This document shows positions 24,157 through 32,076 of a DNA stretch of 64,000 nucleotides, one piece after another. Position 1 is the stretch's first letter, and every line of letters starts with the position of its first letter. Below the pieces are notes generated by a model, which ran no database searches, was not told the origin of the DNA, and saw only the letters and a program-made list of their open reading frames with translations. This stretch comes from Streptomyces mobaraensis (lineage in GTDB: Bacteria > Actinomycetota > Actinomycetes > Streptomycetales > Streptomycetaceae). Location of the stretch: contig NZ_CP083590.1 of assembly GCF_020099395.1 (NCBI RefSeq), positions 6,882,001 to 6,946,000 on the forward strand, read 5' to 3'. Both the position numbers and the translations under genes were made by a program.

Positions 24157-25488
24157 TCAGTCGGCCGGCCCGGCAGGGGCGCGGCCCGCGTCGCCCGAGG
24201 CGGAGCGGACGGATGCGGCGGGAACGGAGCCGGCGTCCGCCCGTGCGTTCGCGGCGACGCCCGCTCCGGGGAGCCGCCCGGAGCGAGCGGGGCGTGTGCG
24301 GCGGCCGCGTGCCGCGCCCGTCGCCCCCACCACCAGCACCAGCAGCGCCAGCAGTTCGAACGCCGCCCCCGCCCACGGCAGCGACCCCAGCCGGCCCGCG
24401 CCCACCAGGAGGCCGCCGAGGGCGCCGGCCAGGGTCTGGCCCAGGTAGAGGGCGCTCTGGTTGAGGGCGAGGAGCATGTCGCCGTGCCGGCCGCCGATGT
24501 GCAGCAGGCGGTGCTGGATGAGCGGGAAGGCGCACCAGTGGGCGAACCCCCACGCGGTGAGCGCCACAGCCGTGCTCGCGGTGGAGCGCAGGGCGGGGGA
24601 GAGGGCGGCGAGGGCGACGGCGAGCAGGGCGACGGACGTCGCGAGGGCGGTCCGCGGGTTGACGCGGTCCGCGAGCCGGCCGCCGGCCATCACGCCGGCG
24701 AAGCCGCCGACGCCGAAGAGCAGCAGCAGCCACGGCCGCAGGCCCGTCCCCACGTGCCCGGCGCGGTCGAACAGGGCACCGAGGTAGGTGTAGACGACGA
24801 AGGTGCCGACCACCCAGAACGCCGTGACGAGCAGCGCCGAGGGCGCGTGGCGGACGCGGAACACGGCCAGTCGCTGCCGTACCCCCGACCCGCCCGGGCC
24901 CGGCACCGACGGCAGGGCGGGCCAGAGTCCGGCCAGCGCGACCAGGGCCAGCAGGGCGACGAAGCCGAACGCCCAGCGCCAGGACGAGAAGTCGCCGATC
25001 GCGCTGCCCAGCGGCACGCCCAGGGCGATCGCCGTGGTCATGCCCGCGTAGACGAGCGCCAGGGAGCGGCCCCGCCGTTCGGGCGGGGTGATCCCGGCGG
25101 CCACCGCCGACGCGGTCGAGGCGTAGATCGCCGCGCCGGCGCCCGCGACGGCCCGGCTGATCAGCAGGACGGCGTAGGACGTCGCGAAGGCGGACAGGGC
25201 GTTCCCGGCCGCGAACACGATCAGCACCGCGACCAGCAGCGTCTTCCGGTCGACGGCCGACGTCAGGCCCGCCAGGATCGGCGCGGCGACGGCGTAGGTG
25301 AGGGCGAACACCGTCACCGACTGCCCGGCCGCCGCCGTGGACAGACCCAGGTCGCCGGCCATCGAGGGCAGCAGCCCCGAGACGATGAACAGGTCCGTCC
25401 CGATGGCGAACATGCCCAGCGCCAGCAGCCAGATCCGGGCCCCGCCCCCGCCCCTGTCCTTCGAGGTTCCTTCCGCCATGGCCATCAT
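24157..25488 (-). CDS. MFS transporter, DHA1-like drug efflux type
   Basis: A 443-residue transporter with twelve hydrophobic segments. It opens with ARIWLLALGMFAIGTDLF and VSGLLPSMAGDLGLS, which is the DHA1/AraJ-like arabinose-efflux-type N-terminus. Loop 2-3 has SAVDRKTLL and loop 8-9 has GRLADRVNPRT (the MFS Gly-Arg-x-Ala-Asp signature). Of four near-tandem candidate starts, the ATG at 25488 was chosen because GGAGAGGGG lies upstream. The C-terminal ~50 residues are Arg/Ala-rich and cytoplasmic. It is divergent from the CGNR regulator, with operator-like repeats in the 86-base gap, so it is probably a regulated exporter. Confidence 0.9.
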   Translation of the reverse strand: MMAMAEGTSKDRGGGGARIWLLALGMFAIGTDLFIVSGLLPSMAGDLGLSTAAAGQSVTVFALTYAVAAPILAGLTSAVDRKTLLVAVLIVFAAGNALSAFATSYAVLLISRAVAGAGAAIYASTASAVAAGITPPERRGRSLALVYAGMTTAIALGVPLGSAIGDFSSWRWAFGFVALLALVALAGLWPALPSVPGPGGSGVRQRLAVFRVRHAPSALLVTAFWVVGTFVVYTYLGALFDRAGHVGTGLRPWLLLLFGVGGFAGVMAGGRLADRVNPRTALATSVALLAVALAALSPALRSTASTAVALTAWGFAHWCAFPLIQHRLLHIGGRHGDMLLALNQSALYLGQTLAGALGGLLVGAGRLGSLPWAGAAFELLALLVLVVGATGAARGRRTRPARSGRLPGAGVAANARADAGSVPAASVRSASGDAGRAPAGPAD

Positions 25489-25522
25489 CGCGCCCACCCC
25501 TCTCCGTATCCCACCCACCGGA

Positions 25523-25574
25523 GTAACCGGTTGTGTGGTTACTTCGTTCGTGGCCGGTAACCTAACATGGGGTT
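25523..25574. promoter_or_regulatory. GTAACC/GGTTAC repeats between MFS and CGNR genes
   Basis: GTAACC (25523-25528), GGTTAC (25538-25543), GGTAACC (25556-25562) and GGTTA (25570-25574) alternate in orientation, forming overlapping inverted repeats across the shared promoter region. The last half-site touches the CGNR start codon. This is a natural operator array for the divergent regulator, by inference. Confidence 0.65.
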
Positions 25575-26159
25575 ATGAGTGCGGAGCAAGAGCGTCAGGA
25601 CCGCGACTGGGTCTGGTACGGCACCCGGATCAGCGTCGACTTCGTCAACACCCGCCGCGACCGCTGGGCGGGCGGCCGGGAACTCCTGCGCGAACCGGCC
25701 GACCTCACGGCCTGGTTCGAGGCGGCCGCGATCGGCCCCGCCTGCATCCCCGTCGACGGACCCCTGCTGGCGCAGGCCGTCGAGCTGCGGGAGGCCGTCG
25801 ACGCCGGGCTGGTCGCCGTCGTCGAGGGGACGGCCTTCCCCGCCGCCGCCCAGCGGGTCCTCAACGCGTGGCTCGCCCGCGCCGTCGAGAACCCGCCCCG
25901 CCTCGACGTACGCGACGGCGTCCCCGTGCTGACGGCCGGCGTCCCGCCGGTGGACGGGCGCGGCGCGCTCAGCCGGATCGCCGTCGACGCGGCGGAGATG
26001 TTCGGCGGCACGGACCGCGACCGGCTGCGGATCTGCGGGGGTGACCGGTGCAGCGCCCGGTTCTACGACAACTCCGCCGGACGCCGGCGGCGTTGGTGCT
26101 CCATGGCGGGCTGCGGCAACCGCGCCAAGGCGGCCCAGCACCGCCGGGCGCGCGCCTGA
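25575..26159 (+). CDS. CGNR zinc-finger regulator with ABATE domain
   Basis: A 194-residue protein with an N-terminal ABATE-type stress-ligand domain (ISVDFVNTRRDRW near residues 18-30, LREPADLTAWF) and a C-terminal zinc-binding CGNR element (ICGGDRCSARFYDN then CSMAGCGNRAKAAQ). It has the two Cys pairs and the CGNR signature needed for DNA binding. There is almost no leader between the operator-like repeats and the ATG, and no clear ribosome site, so a leaderless transcript is likely. Members usually sit beside the transporter or enzyme they control; here that is the divergent MFS exporter. Confidence 0.93.
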   Translation: MSAEQERQDRDWVWYGTRISVDFVNTRRDRWAGGRELLREPADLTAWFEAAAIGPACIPVDGPLLAQAVELREAVDAGLVAVVEGTAFPAAAQRVLNAWLARAVENPPRLDVRDGVPVLTAGVPPVDGRGALSRIAVDAAEMFGGTDRDRLRICGGDRCSARFYDNSAGRRRRWCSMAGCGNRAKAAQHRRARA

Positions 26160-26176
26160 ACGCCCCCGACGCGCAA

Positions 26177-26206
26177 GGGGCGCGCCGCGATATCGCGGCG
26201 CGCCCC
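26177..26206. terminator. 30-bp perfect palindrome between convergent genes
   Basis: A 30-base sequence beginning GGGGCGCGCCGCG is fully self-complementary about its centre at GATATC, located 17 bases after the CGNR stop and 20 bases before the acylase stop. It is best read as a bidirectional terminator. Confidence 0.85.
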
Positions 26207-26226
26207 GTCAACAGACCCGTGCTACC

Positions 26227-28673
26227 TCACCGTTGGGAGACCCGCACCACCCGCAGCCCCGGCGACGCGAGGACGTCCCGCTCGCAGAACCGGCCGCGGA
26301 TCATCCGGCCCTTCGAGAACAGCTCGGTCTGGTCGCTCGCGTGGGCCGACGCGGGGTCGTCGGACTGGGAGTACGTCAGCAGCGTCCGGGCTGTCACCGG
26401 GCAGGAGCCGCCGTCGAAACCCACCGCCTGGACGTAGCTGGTGCCCATGGACACCTCGGGGTAGCCGCCGCGCGGCCCGTCCCAGCGGGCCTCGATCTTG
26501 TTCCAGGCGCCCAGCGCCTCCGTACCGCCCGGCACGGGGATCCTCTTCCCCTTCCGCACCACGAACTGGTGCCCGCCCAGCGGCGCGTCGAGCGCGATGC
26601 CCGCCGACCGCAGCTCGCGCACGGCGGCGGCCAGCGCCCGCGCGAAGCCCGGCTCCGCCGTGTTCAGCGTGTTCGGCGTGGTCACCGGCCGCGCCGGGTC
26701 GAACGGCACCCGCCACAGCCGGTCCGCCGGCACCTCGCGGACCAGTGCGCGGACGAAGCGGTCGAAGAGCAGCGCGCCCCTGCTGCCGGTGGTCAGCTTG
26801 CGGTCCCAGCGGGCCAGGACGCCGCACGCCCCGGACACGTCCACCGGCCGCCCGTCCGGGCCCGGCGCCGTGCCGCCGGGCAGCTTCGCGCAGGCCGCCG
26901 CCGCGTCCGCCGCGGCCAGGTCCCCGGTGGGCGCCCGCCCGGCGAACTGCTGCCGCTCCAGATCCGCCACGGTCAGCCCGCCGCGCTTCGCCAGGGCGGC
27001 CACGTCCTCCAGCCCGCCGCGCGTCCGGAACGACCGCTCGGTGCCGATGTCACCGAAGATCCGCGGATAGCCGGTGAGCGGCCGGTCCGCGTTGGCCAGC
27101 CAGGCGCTGTCGTTGGAGTTCTCGGCGTACGGCGCGTCGACGAGCGTGGGCATCGCCGACGGGCCGAAGACGCCCGGCTGCAGGGCGTCCCGGTCCCTCC
27201 CCAGCGCGCAGGCGCCGCGCGAGCCGTCCAGCACCGCGAGCCCTGACGCGGGGTACGTCCGCCGGCCGAGGGCCGTACCACAGCTCCGCTGCACGTCGTC
27301 GGTGACGCGCGGCAGGATCTGCGACTGCGTGTAGAGGCTGTGCCCGGCGGAATCGGCCGCCACCGTGTTCACCCACGGCAGGCCCTGGGTGCGCCGCAGC
27401 GCCTCCCGGACGCCCCGCACGTCGCGCGCCTTGCTGAGGCCCAGCGAACTGTCGAAGAAGCGGAACTGGGCGGCGTTCGGATCGGCCAGGGCGTACACCG
27501 AGCCCGGCGTCCACGGCAGCGGCATCTCGTCCCCGAGCCCGGTGACCACGGGCCCGTAACGCGTCCACCACTGGCTGCGGGTGACGTTCGCGAGCCGCCC
27601 GTCCTTGCCGCGCACCGCCACGGTGACCTTGCGCTCGGTCATCCGCTCCGGTCTGCCGTCGACCAGGTACGAGCGCGGGTCGCCGGAGACGGGCCTGAGC
27701 TCGTACAGGTTCATCGGCACGCCGGTGGCGACGGTGTGGCTCCAGGCCATGGACGCGTTGTGGCCGATCTGGACGGTGGGAGAGCCCAGCAACGAGGCGC
27801 CCGCGACGTTCAGTTCACCCGGGATCGTCTGCTGCGACTGCCAGAAGCGGCGGCCGCCGTGCCAGGGGTAGTGCGGGTTGCCCAGCAGCAGACCGCGCCG
27901 GTTCGCCGTGGTGGCGCCCGAGAACGCGACGGCGTTCGAGCCCATCCCGGCGTCGTGCCGGGCGGCGAAGTACGCGCGGGCGGCGGCGGCCGGATCGGCG
28001 CCCGCCCTGCCGCCGGCGGCGGCCCCGGCGGCCGGGGGACGGGCCCCGTGATCGCGTCCGCCAGCGCGCCCTGCCCGCCGAGCACGGTCAGCGCGTAACC
28101 GCGCCGGGCGACGTCGGTGGCGGTGACCGGACGCACCCAGTCCTTGCCCCGGCAGGCCGGATCGGTGATCTCGTTCTGCCGCAGCCAGGCGTCGTAACCG
28201 GCCGCCCAGCCGCGCATCAGCTCCCTGGCCTGCCGCGACGGGCCCTCGGGCGCCGGCCGGTCGAGCAGCTTCTCGACGGTCCGGGCATCGCGGACGCCCC
28301 GGAAGAAGAGGTCGCTGGAGAGGTTGGTCGAGGCGTCGGAGAGCGAGCGGTCCGGGGCCGCGTCCGGCCCGAAGTACCGGGCGCGCTCCCCGCGTACGGT
28401 GACGAAGCCGTCGGCCAGCGTGCAGACCGCGTCGGCGGCCTGCGCCCAGCCGTCGCCGAACCCGAGGTCCGCGTAGTCGTCGGCCAGGATGTGCGGGATG
28501 CCGTACTCGGTGTAGCGGATCACCGCCGACAGCCCGCCGGCGGACGGCCGTTCACCACGGGCGGCGTCCGGCGCCGCCGCGGCGGCGGGCAGGGCCCCGG
28601 CACCGGTCAGCAGGGCGAGCCCGCCGACGGCCAGGGCGCGGAGCGAGTGACGCAAGCGCAAGATGACTCCCAT
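26227..28673 (-). pseudogene. Penicillin-acylase-family hydrolase broken by a one-base frameshift
   Basis: Two overlapping frames together make one Ntn-hydrolase of the penicillin/AHL/aculeacin acylase type. The 5' frame gives a signal peptide (LRALAVGGLALLTGAGAL), RYTEYGIPHILADDYADLG and the alpha subunit, up to LGGQGALADAITG. The 3' frame continues at GMGSNAVAFSGA, where the Ser after Gly is the autoproteolytic N-terminal nucleophile of the beta subunit, then GNPHYPWHG and YPRIFGDIGTERS to the stop. Restoring one base in the C4 run at 28044-28047 would join them into an ~815-residue enzyme, the normal family length. Homologues are secreted and hydrolyse amide side chains of lactams, lipopeptides or acyl-homoserine lactones. 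Everything else looks intact, so this is a very recent mutation, phase variation or a sequencing error. Confidence 0.85.
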
Positions 28674-28760
28674 CGTTGAGGGACGACTCGAAAGACTCCC
28701 ACGATGGAGTGACGGTTGAGGCGAACGTCTGTACTGCCGAGGCGATTTCGTCTGTACTCG

Positions 28761-30047
28761 TCAGCGTTCGTCCACGAGACGCCGGATCTTGCCCACCGAC
28801 CGCTCCAGCGTCTCCGGCGGCACGATCTCGACGGCCACCGAGACGCCCACGTCGTCCTTCACCCGTCGGGCGATCGTCTCCACGGCCGCCGCGCGCTGTT
28901 CCGGCGTCGCCCCCGGGCGGGCCTCCGCCCGGACGGTCAGCCGGTCCATCCGGCCCTCCCGGGTGAGGCGGAGCTGGAAGTGGGGCGCGACACCGGGGAC
29001 CCGCAGCAGGACCGCCTCGATCTGCCCGGGGAACAGGTTCACCCCGCGGACGATGATCAGGTCGTCGCTGCGGCCGGTGATCCGGTCCATCCGGCGGAAC
29101 ACCCGGGCGGTGCCCGGCAGCAGCCGGGTGAGGTCGCGGGTGCGGTACCGCACCACCGGCATGGCCTCCTTGGTGAGGGAGGTGAGGACAAGCTCCCCGG
29201 GCTCCCCGTCGGACAGCGGCTCACCCGTGACCGGGTCGACGATCTCCGGGTAGAAGTGGTCCTCCCACAGGTGCAGGCCGTCCTTGGTCTCCACGCACTC
29301 CTGCGCGACACCCGGGCCCATCACCTCGGAGAGCCCGTAGATGTCGACGGCGTCGAGGCCGCACCGCTCCTCGATCTCACGGCGCATCTCCGCCGTCCAC
29401 GGCTCCGCGCCGAAGACGCCGACGCGCAGGGACGTGGTACGCGGGTCGACGCCCTGCCGCTCCAACTCGTCGAGCATGGTGAGCATGTAGGAGGGCGTCA
29501 CCATGATGACGTCGGGCCGGAGGTCCCGGATGAGGCGTACCTGACGGGCCGTCATTCCGCCGGACGCGGGGATCACCGTGCAGCCGAGCCGCTCGGCGCC
29601 GTAATGCGCGCCCAGACCGCCGGTGAACAGCCCGTACCCGTACGCCACATGGACCGTGTCACCGGGCCGGGCCCCCGCCGCGCGGAGGCTGCGGGCGACG
29701 AGGCCGGCCCAGGTGTCCAGGTCCCGCTCGGTGTAGCCGACGACGGTGGGCTCGCCCGTCGTACCGCTGGAGGCGTGCAGGCGCCGGATCCGCTCGCGGG
29801 GCACGGCGAACATGCCGTACGGGTAGTGGGCGCGCAGGTCGGCCTTGGTGGTGAACGGGAAGCGGGGGAGGTCGGCGGGCGTACGGCAGTCCTCCGGCCG
29901 CACCCCCGCCTCGTCGAACGCCCGGCGGTAGAAGGCGACGTTGTCGTAGGCGTGCCGCAACGTCGCCCGCAGTCGCTCCCGTTGCAGCGCCGCCAGCCCG
30001 TCGCGCGACAGGCGCTCTCCCGCGTCGAGCGCCGCGGCTGCCGTCAT
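28761..30047 (-). CDS. paaK: Phenylacetate-CoA ligase (PaaK-type)
   Basis: A 428-residue adenylate-forming enzyme of the PaaK family. It has the P-loop-like ASSGTTGEPTVVGYT (residues ~87-101), GYGLFTGGLGAHYGAE, the aryl-binding segment YGLSEVMGPGVAQEC, and the C-terminal hinge (GRSDDLIIVRGVNLFPGQIE) typical of this family. The reaction is ATP-dependent CoA activation of phenylacetate. Other paa genes are not in the window, so it is either a lone degradation gene or an aryl-CoA supplier. The ATG follows GGGGGTGGG. A 14-bp palindrome sits just upstream, plausibly for a TetR-type PaaR repressor encoded elsewhere. Confidence 0.93.
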   Translation of the reverse strand: MTAAAALDAGERLSRDGLAALQRERLRATLRHAYDNVAFYRRAFDEAGVRPEDCRTPADLPRFPFTTKADLRAHYPYGMFAVPRERIRRLHASSGTTGEPTVVGYTERDLDTWAGLVARSLRAAGARPGDTVHVAYGYGLFTGGLGAHYGAERLGCTVIPASGGMTARQVRLIRDLRPDVIMVTPSYMLTMLDELERQGVDPRTTSLRVGVFGAEPWTAEMRREIEERCGLDAVDIYGLSEVMGPGVAQECVETKDGLHLWEDHFYPEIVDPVTGEPLSDGEPGELVLTSLTKEAMPVVRYRTRDLTRLLPGTARVFRRMDRITGRSDDLIIVRGVNLFPGQIEAVLLRVPGVAPHFQLRLTREGRMDRLTVRAEARPGATPEQRAAAVETIARRVKDDVGVSVAVEIVPPETLERSVGKIRRLVDER

Positions 30048-30067
30048 GACCCACCCCCACTGTCCCG

Positions 30068-30081
30068 ACCGATCATTCGGT
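30068..30081. promoter_or_regulatory. Palindrome upstream of paaK
   Basis: ACCGA-TCAT-TCGGT is a perfect 5-bp inverted repeat with a 4-base centre, 20 bases upstream of the paaK start. It fits a TetR-family operator overlapping the promoter. That a PaaR-like repressor binds here is an inference. Confidence 0.55.
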
Positions 30082-30257
30082 AGCTTCCTTCCGGGCAAAA
30101 GAACCAGCCACCGGCCACGGACGTCAAGAGACGGACCCGGGATTCCCCCCACCCGTCCGGGCGATCCGCCTCCCCGGCCGTCGGCGGCCTGTCCCGGACG
30201 CCGCCGGGTCGCTAGGGTGGCCGGACGGAACACCCGCGACGGGGAGGGGAACGGCAC

Positions 30258-30494
30258 GTGGCGAAGAGCGCGACCGAGCACCTGGCGGACGACCGGCGGC
30301 AGCGCCTGGACCTGGCCAACGCCACCTGGCAGTCGGGCGTTCCGGGCACGGGGGACGTCCAGATCGGCTTCATCGACGGCTACGTCGCCCTGCGCGACCG
30401 GCGCACCCCCGACGTCCCGGCCGTGATCTTCTCCCCGGAGGAATGGCGCGCCTTCGTCGACCTCGCGCGCGAGGGGGAGTTCGACCTCACGTAG
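30258..30494 (+). CDS. DUF397-like small protein
   Basis: A 78-residue protein with GTG start and GGGAGGGGA ~9 bases upstream. The second half shows the DUF397 pattern: a strand with IGFIDGYVALRDRR, TPDVPAVIFSPEEWRAFVD and a C-terminal GEFDL. DUF397 proteins are small Streptomyces proteins usually paired with an XRE/DUF5753 regulator. None is adjacent here, so it is an orphan member. The usual N-terminal WxKSSYS element is weak (ATWQSGVPGTGDVQ). Its stop codon abuts an 18-bp tandem repeat array. Confidence 0.8.
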   Translation: MAKSATEHLADDRRQRLDLANATWQSGVPGTGDVQIGFIDGYVALRDRRTPDVPAVIFSPEEWRAFVDLAREGEFDLT

Positions 30495-30496
30495 GG

Positions 30497-30604
30497 ATCC
30501 GGCCGCACACAACAATCCGGCCGCACGTAGCAGTCCGGCCTCACCTGGCGGCGCGGCCTCGCATTACCGGCCCGGCGTCACGTAACGGTCCCGCCTCACA
30601 CGGC
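30497..30604 (+). repeat. Six imperfect 18-bp tandem repeats after the DUF397 gene
   Basis: Six consecutive 18-bp units run without indels; the first three share the core TCCGGCC-G/T-CAC and units 4-6 are progressively diverged. The first unit starts three bases after the DUF397 stop, and the end of that gene (TTCGACCTCACGTAG) itself resembles a unit. Read in frame +2 of the gene the array would encode hexapeptides such as IRPHTT, IRPHVA and VRPHLA. No transcript end or coding role can be assigned. Confidence 0.8.
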
Positions 30605-30661
30605 GACTCACGGCGGGACAGGATGTCCGGGCAGGCGGCCGCGCGAGACGAGCGGTCCGGC

Positions 30662-31393
30662 TCAGGCCAGCACCACACACCCCCGCCGGGTCAGCGCGTC
30701 CAGCAGTCGCGGCGCCGGATCGAGCGCGTTCCACCGCAGGTCCAGCTTCTCCAGCGCCGGCAGCTCGGCCAGCCAGCCGGGCAGCTCCGTCAGGCGGTTG
30801 GCCCGCAGGTCGAGCCGGCGCAGGGCGGGCAGCCCGCGCAGCGCGCCGGGCACGGCGGTGAACGCGTTCTCGCGGAGCTCCAGTTCCCGCAGCTCACTCA
30901 GGGCCGTCAGGGAACCGGGCAGCTCCGTCAGGGAGTTGCCGCGCAGCCACAGCTCGCGCAGCGCCGTGAGCCGTCCGACGCCGTCCGGCAGGCGGGTCAG
31001 GCGGGCGTCCTGGGCCCGCAGCTCCACGAGGGCCGCCATCCCGCCGATCTCCTCCGGCAGTTCCGCCAGCCGGTTGCCGCTCACGTTGAGGTAGCGCAAT
31101 CGGGACAGCCGGCCCAGCGTGGCGGGCAACGCGGTGAGCGCGTTCTCGTGCAGGTAGAGGCAGTCGTCGAGCCCGGTCAGCGCGCCCAGCTCGGGCGGCA
31201 GCGAGACCAGGGCGTTGTGCCCGAGGTCGAGGGTGCGCAGGCCGGTCAGCCGGCCGATCCGGGCCGGGAGCTCCGTCAGCCCGTTGTCCGCGAGGATCAG
31301 CGTCCGGAGGCCCTCCGTCCGCCAGACCTCCTCGGGTACGTGCCCGAGTCCGCGCCGCCAGTAGTCGAGTGTGCCGTTCCGTATCGTCCGCAT
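30662..31393 (-). CDS. Leucine-rich-repeat protein
   Basis: A 243-residue protein made almost wholly of nine 23-residue leucine-rich repeats (consensus LRxLxLxxNxLTxLPxxLGxLxx), for example LRTLDLGHNALVSLPPELG and LRRLDLRANRLTELPGWLA. A 35-residue N-terminal cap (MRTIRNGTLDYWRRGLGHVP) precedes them. There is no signal peptide or membrane segment, so it is a cytosolic binding scaffold whose partner is unknown. It is divergent from the hypothetical gene at 31515. The ATG follows a GC-rich leader (GAGGATGCGG), and the start is reasonably fixed by the cap. Confidence 0.88.
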   Translation of the reverse strand: MRTIRNGTLDYWRRGLGHVPEEVWRTEGLRTLILADNGLTELPARIGRLTGLRTLDLGHNALVSLPPELGALTGLDDCLYLHENALTALPATLGRLSRLRYLNVSGNRLAELPEEIGGMAALVELRAQDARLTRLPDGVGRLTALRELWLRGNSLTELPGSLTALSELRELELRENAFTAVPGALRGLPALRRLDLRANRLTELPGWLAELPALEKLDLRWNALDPAPRLLDALTRRGCVVLA

Positions 31394-31514
31394 CCTCGGC
31401 CCCCCGCCCCCCGATCCTCCCGGGGGCGGTGACGGTACCAAGGAGCCGCCCACGCCCCGCCGGTCGGGGTCGCCCCGGGGGCGCCGCGCCTCGTCGGGCA
31501 CGTACGATGTGGGC

Positions 31515-32015
31515 ATGTCCTTCCTCCGCCGCCGCAGCGCCGCCACCCCTACGGGGCCGGACTTCGACGTCCTCGCCATGGACCCCGGTGACTGGCCGGG
31601 CGACCTCGGGGCCGGGCTGCTGCCCGCGCCCGACGGCAGCTGCCAGGGCGTCTTCCTCCGGTACGACCTGTTCGGCGGGCGCGGCCCGGCGATGATCATC
31701 GGGAATCTGCCCGAGGGCTCCCCGGCCCGGGAGCTGGAGGAGGGCCAGGTGCCCTTCGAGGTGGCGCAGCTGCTGGCCGCGCTCGGCAACGACGAGCCGG
31801 TCACCGTGCTGGAGACCGAGGACACCCCGGTCATGCACGAGGACAACCTGCTGATCGTGCGCCGCCTGAAGTGCTCCGAGAGCCGCGTCTCCTGTACCCA
31901 GTTCGACCGCAGCGACGGCGTCCTCGTCACCATCGCCAGCTGGGACCGCCCGATCACGGACGACCTCTACCAGCTGCTCAAGCCGCTCCCGGCCGAGATG
32001 TTCCAGACGGGCTGA
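31515..32015 (+). CDS. Conserved hypothetical protein
   Basis: A 166-residue acidic protein beginning MSFLRRRSAATPTGPDFDVL. Visible features are a FLRYDLFGGRGPAMIIGNLPEG segment, VPFEVAQLLAALGNDEPVTVLETEDTPV, and a basic RRLKCSESRVSCTQFDR patch with two Cys residues. There is no signal peptide or membrane helix. It is divergent from the LRR gene (121-base gap) and convergent with the amidase, separated by a strong hairpin. I do not recognise a functional family; the gene looks well conserved in codon use. Confidence 0.75.
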   Translation: MSFLRRRSAATPTGPDFDVLAMDPGDWPGDLGAGLLPAPDGSCQGVFLRYDLFGGRGPAMIIGNLPEGSPARELEEGQVPFEVAQLLAALGNDEPVTVLETEDTPVMHEDNLLIVRRLKCSESRVSCTQFDRSDGVLVTIASWDRPITDDLYQLLKPLPAEMFQTG

Positions 32016-32023
32016 GCCCGCTC

Positions 32024-32071
32024 GCGTGCCTCCCCGGGCCGGCCCTTCGCGCCGGGCCCGGGGAGGCACGC
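32024..32071. terminator. Bidirectional terminator between hypothetical gene and amidase
   Basis: A 17-bp perfect stem (32024-32040 with 32055-32071) and a 14-base loop lie between the two convergent stop codons. Confidence 0.88.
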
Positions 32072-32076
32072 GTCCG

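Noticed and set aside
26041..27246. 401-codon plus-strand frame in the acylase region
   Set aside because: Antisense to the penicillin acylase, whose catalytic motifs are clear.
30443..31432. Plus-strand 329-codon frame overlapping DUF397 end, repeat array and LRR gene
   Set aside because: It encodes IRPHTT-like repeats then antisense of the LRR gene; no ribosome site and no conserved domain.
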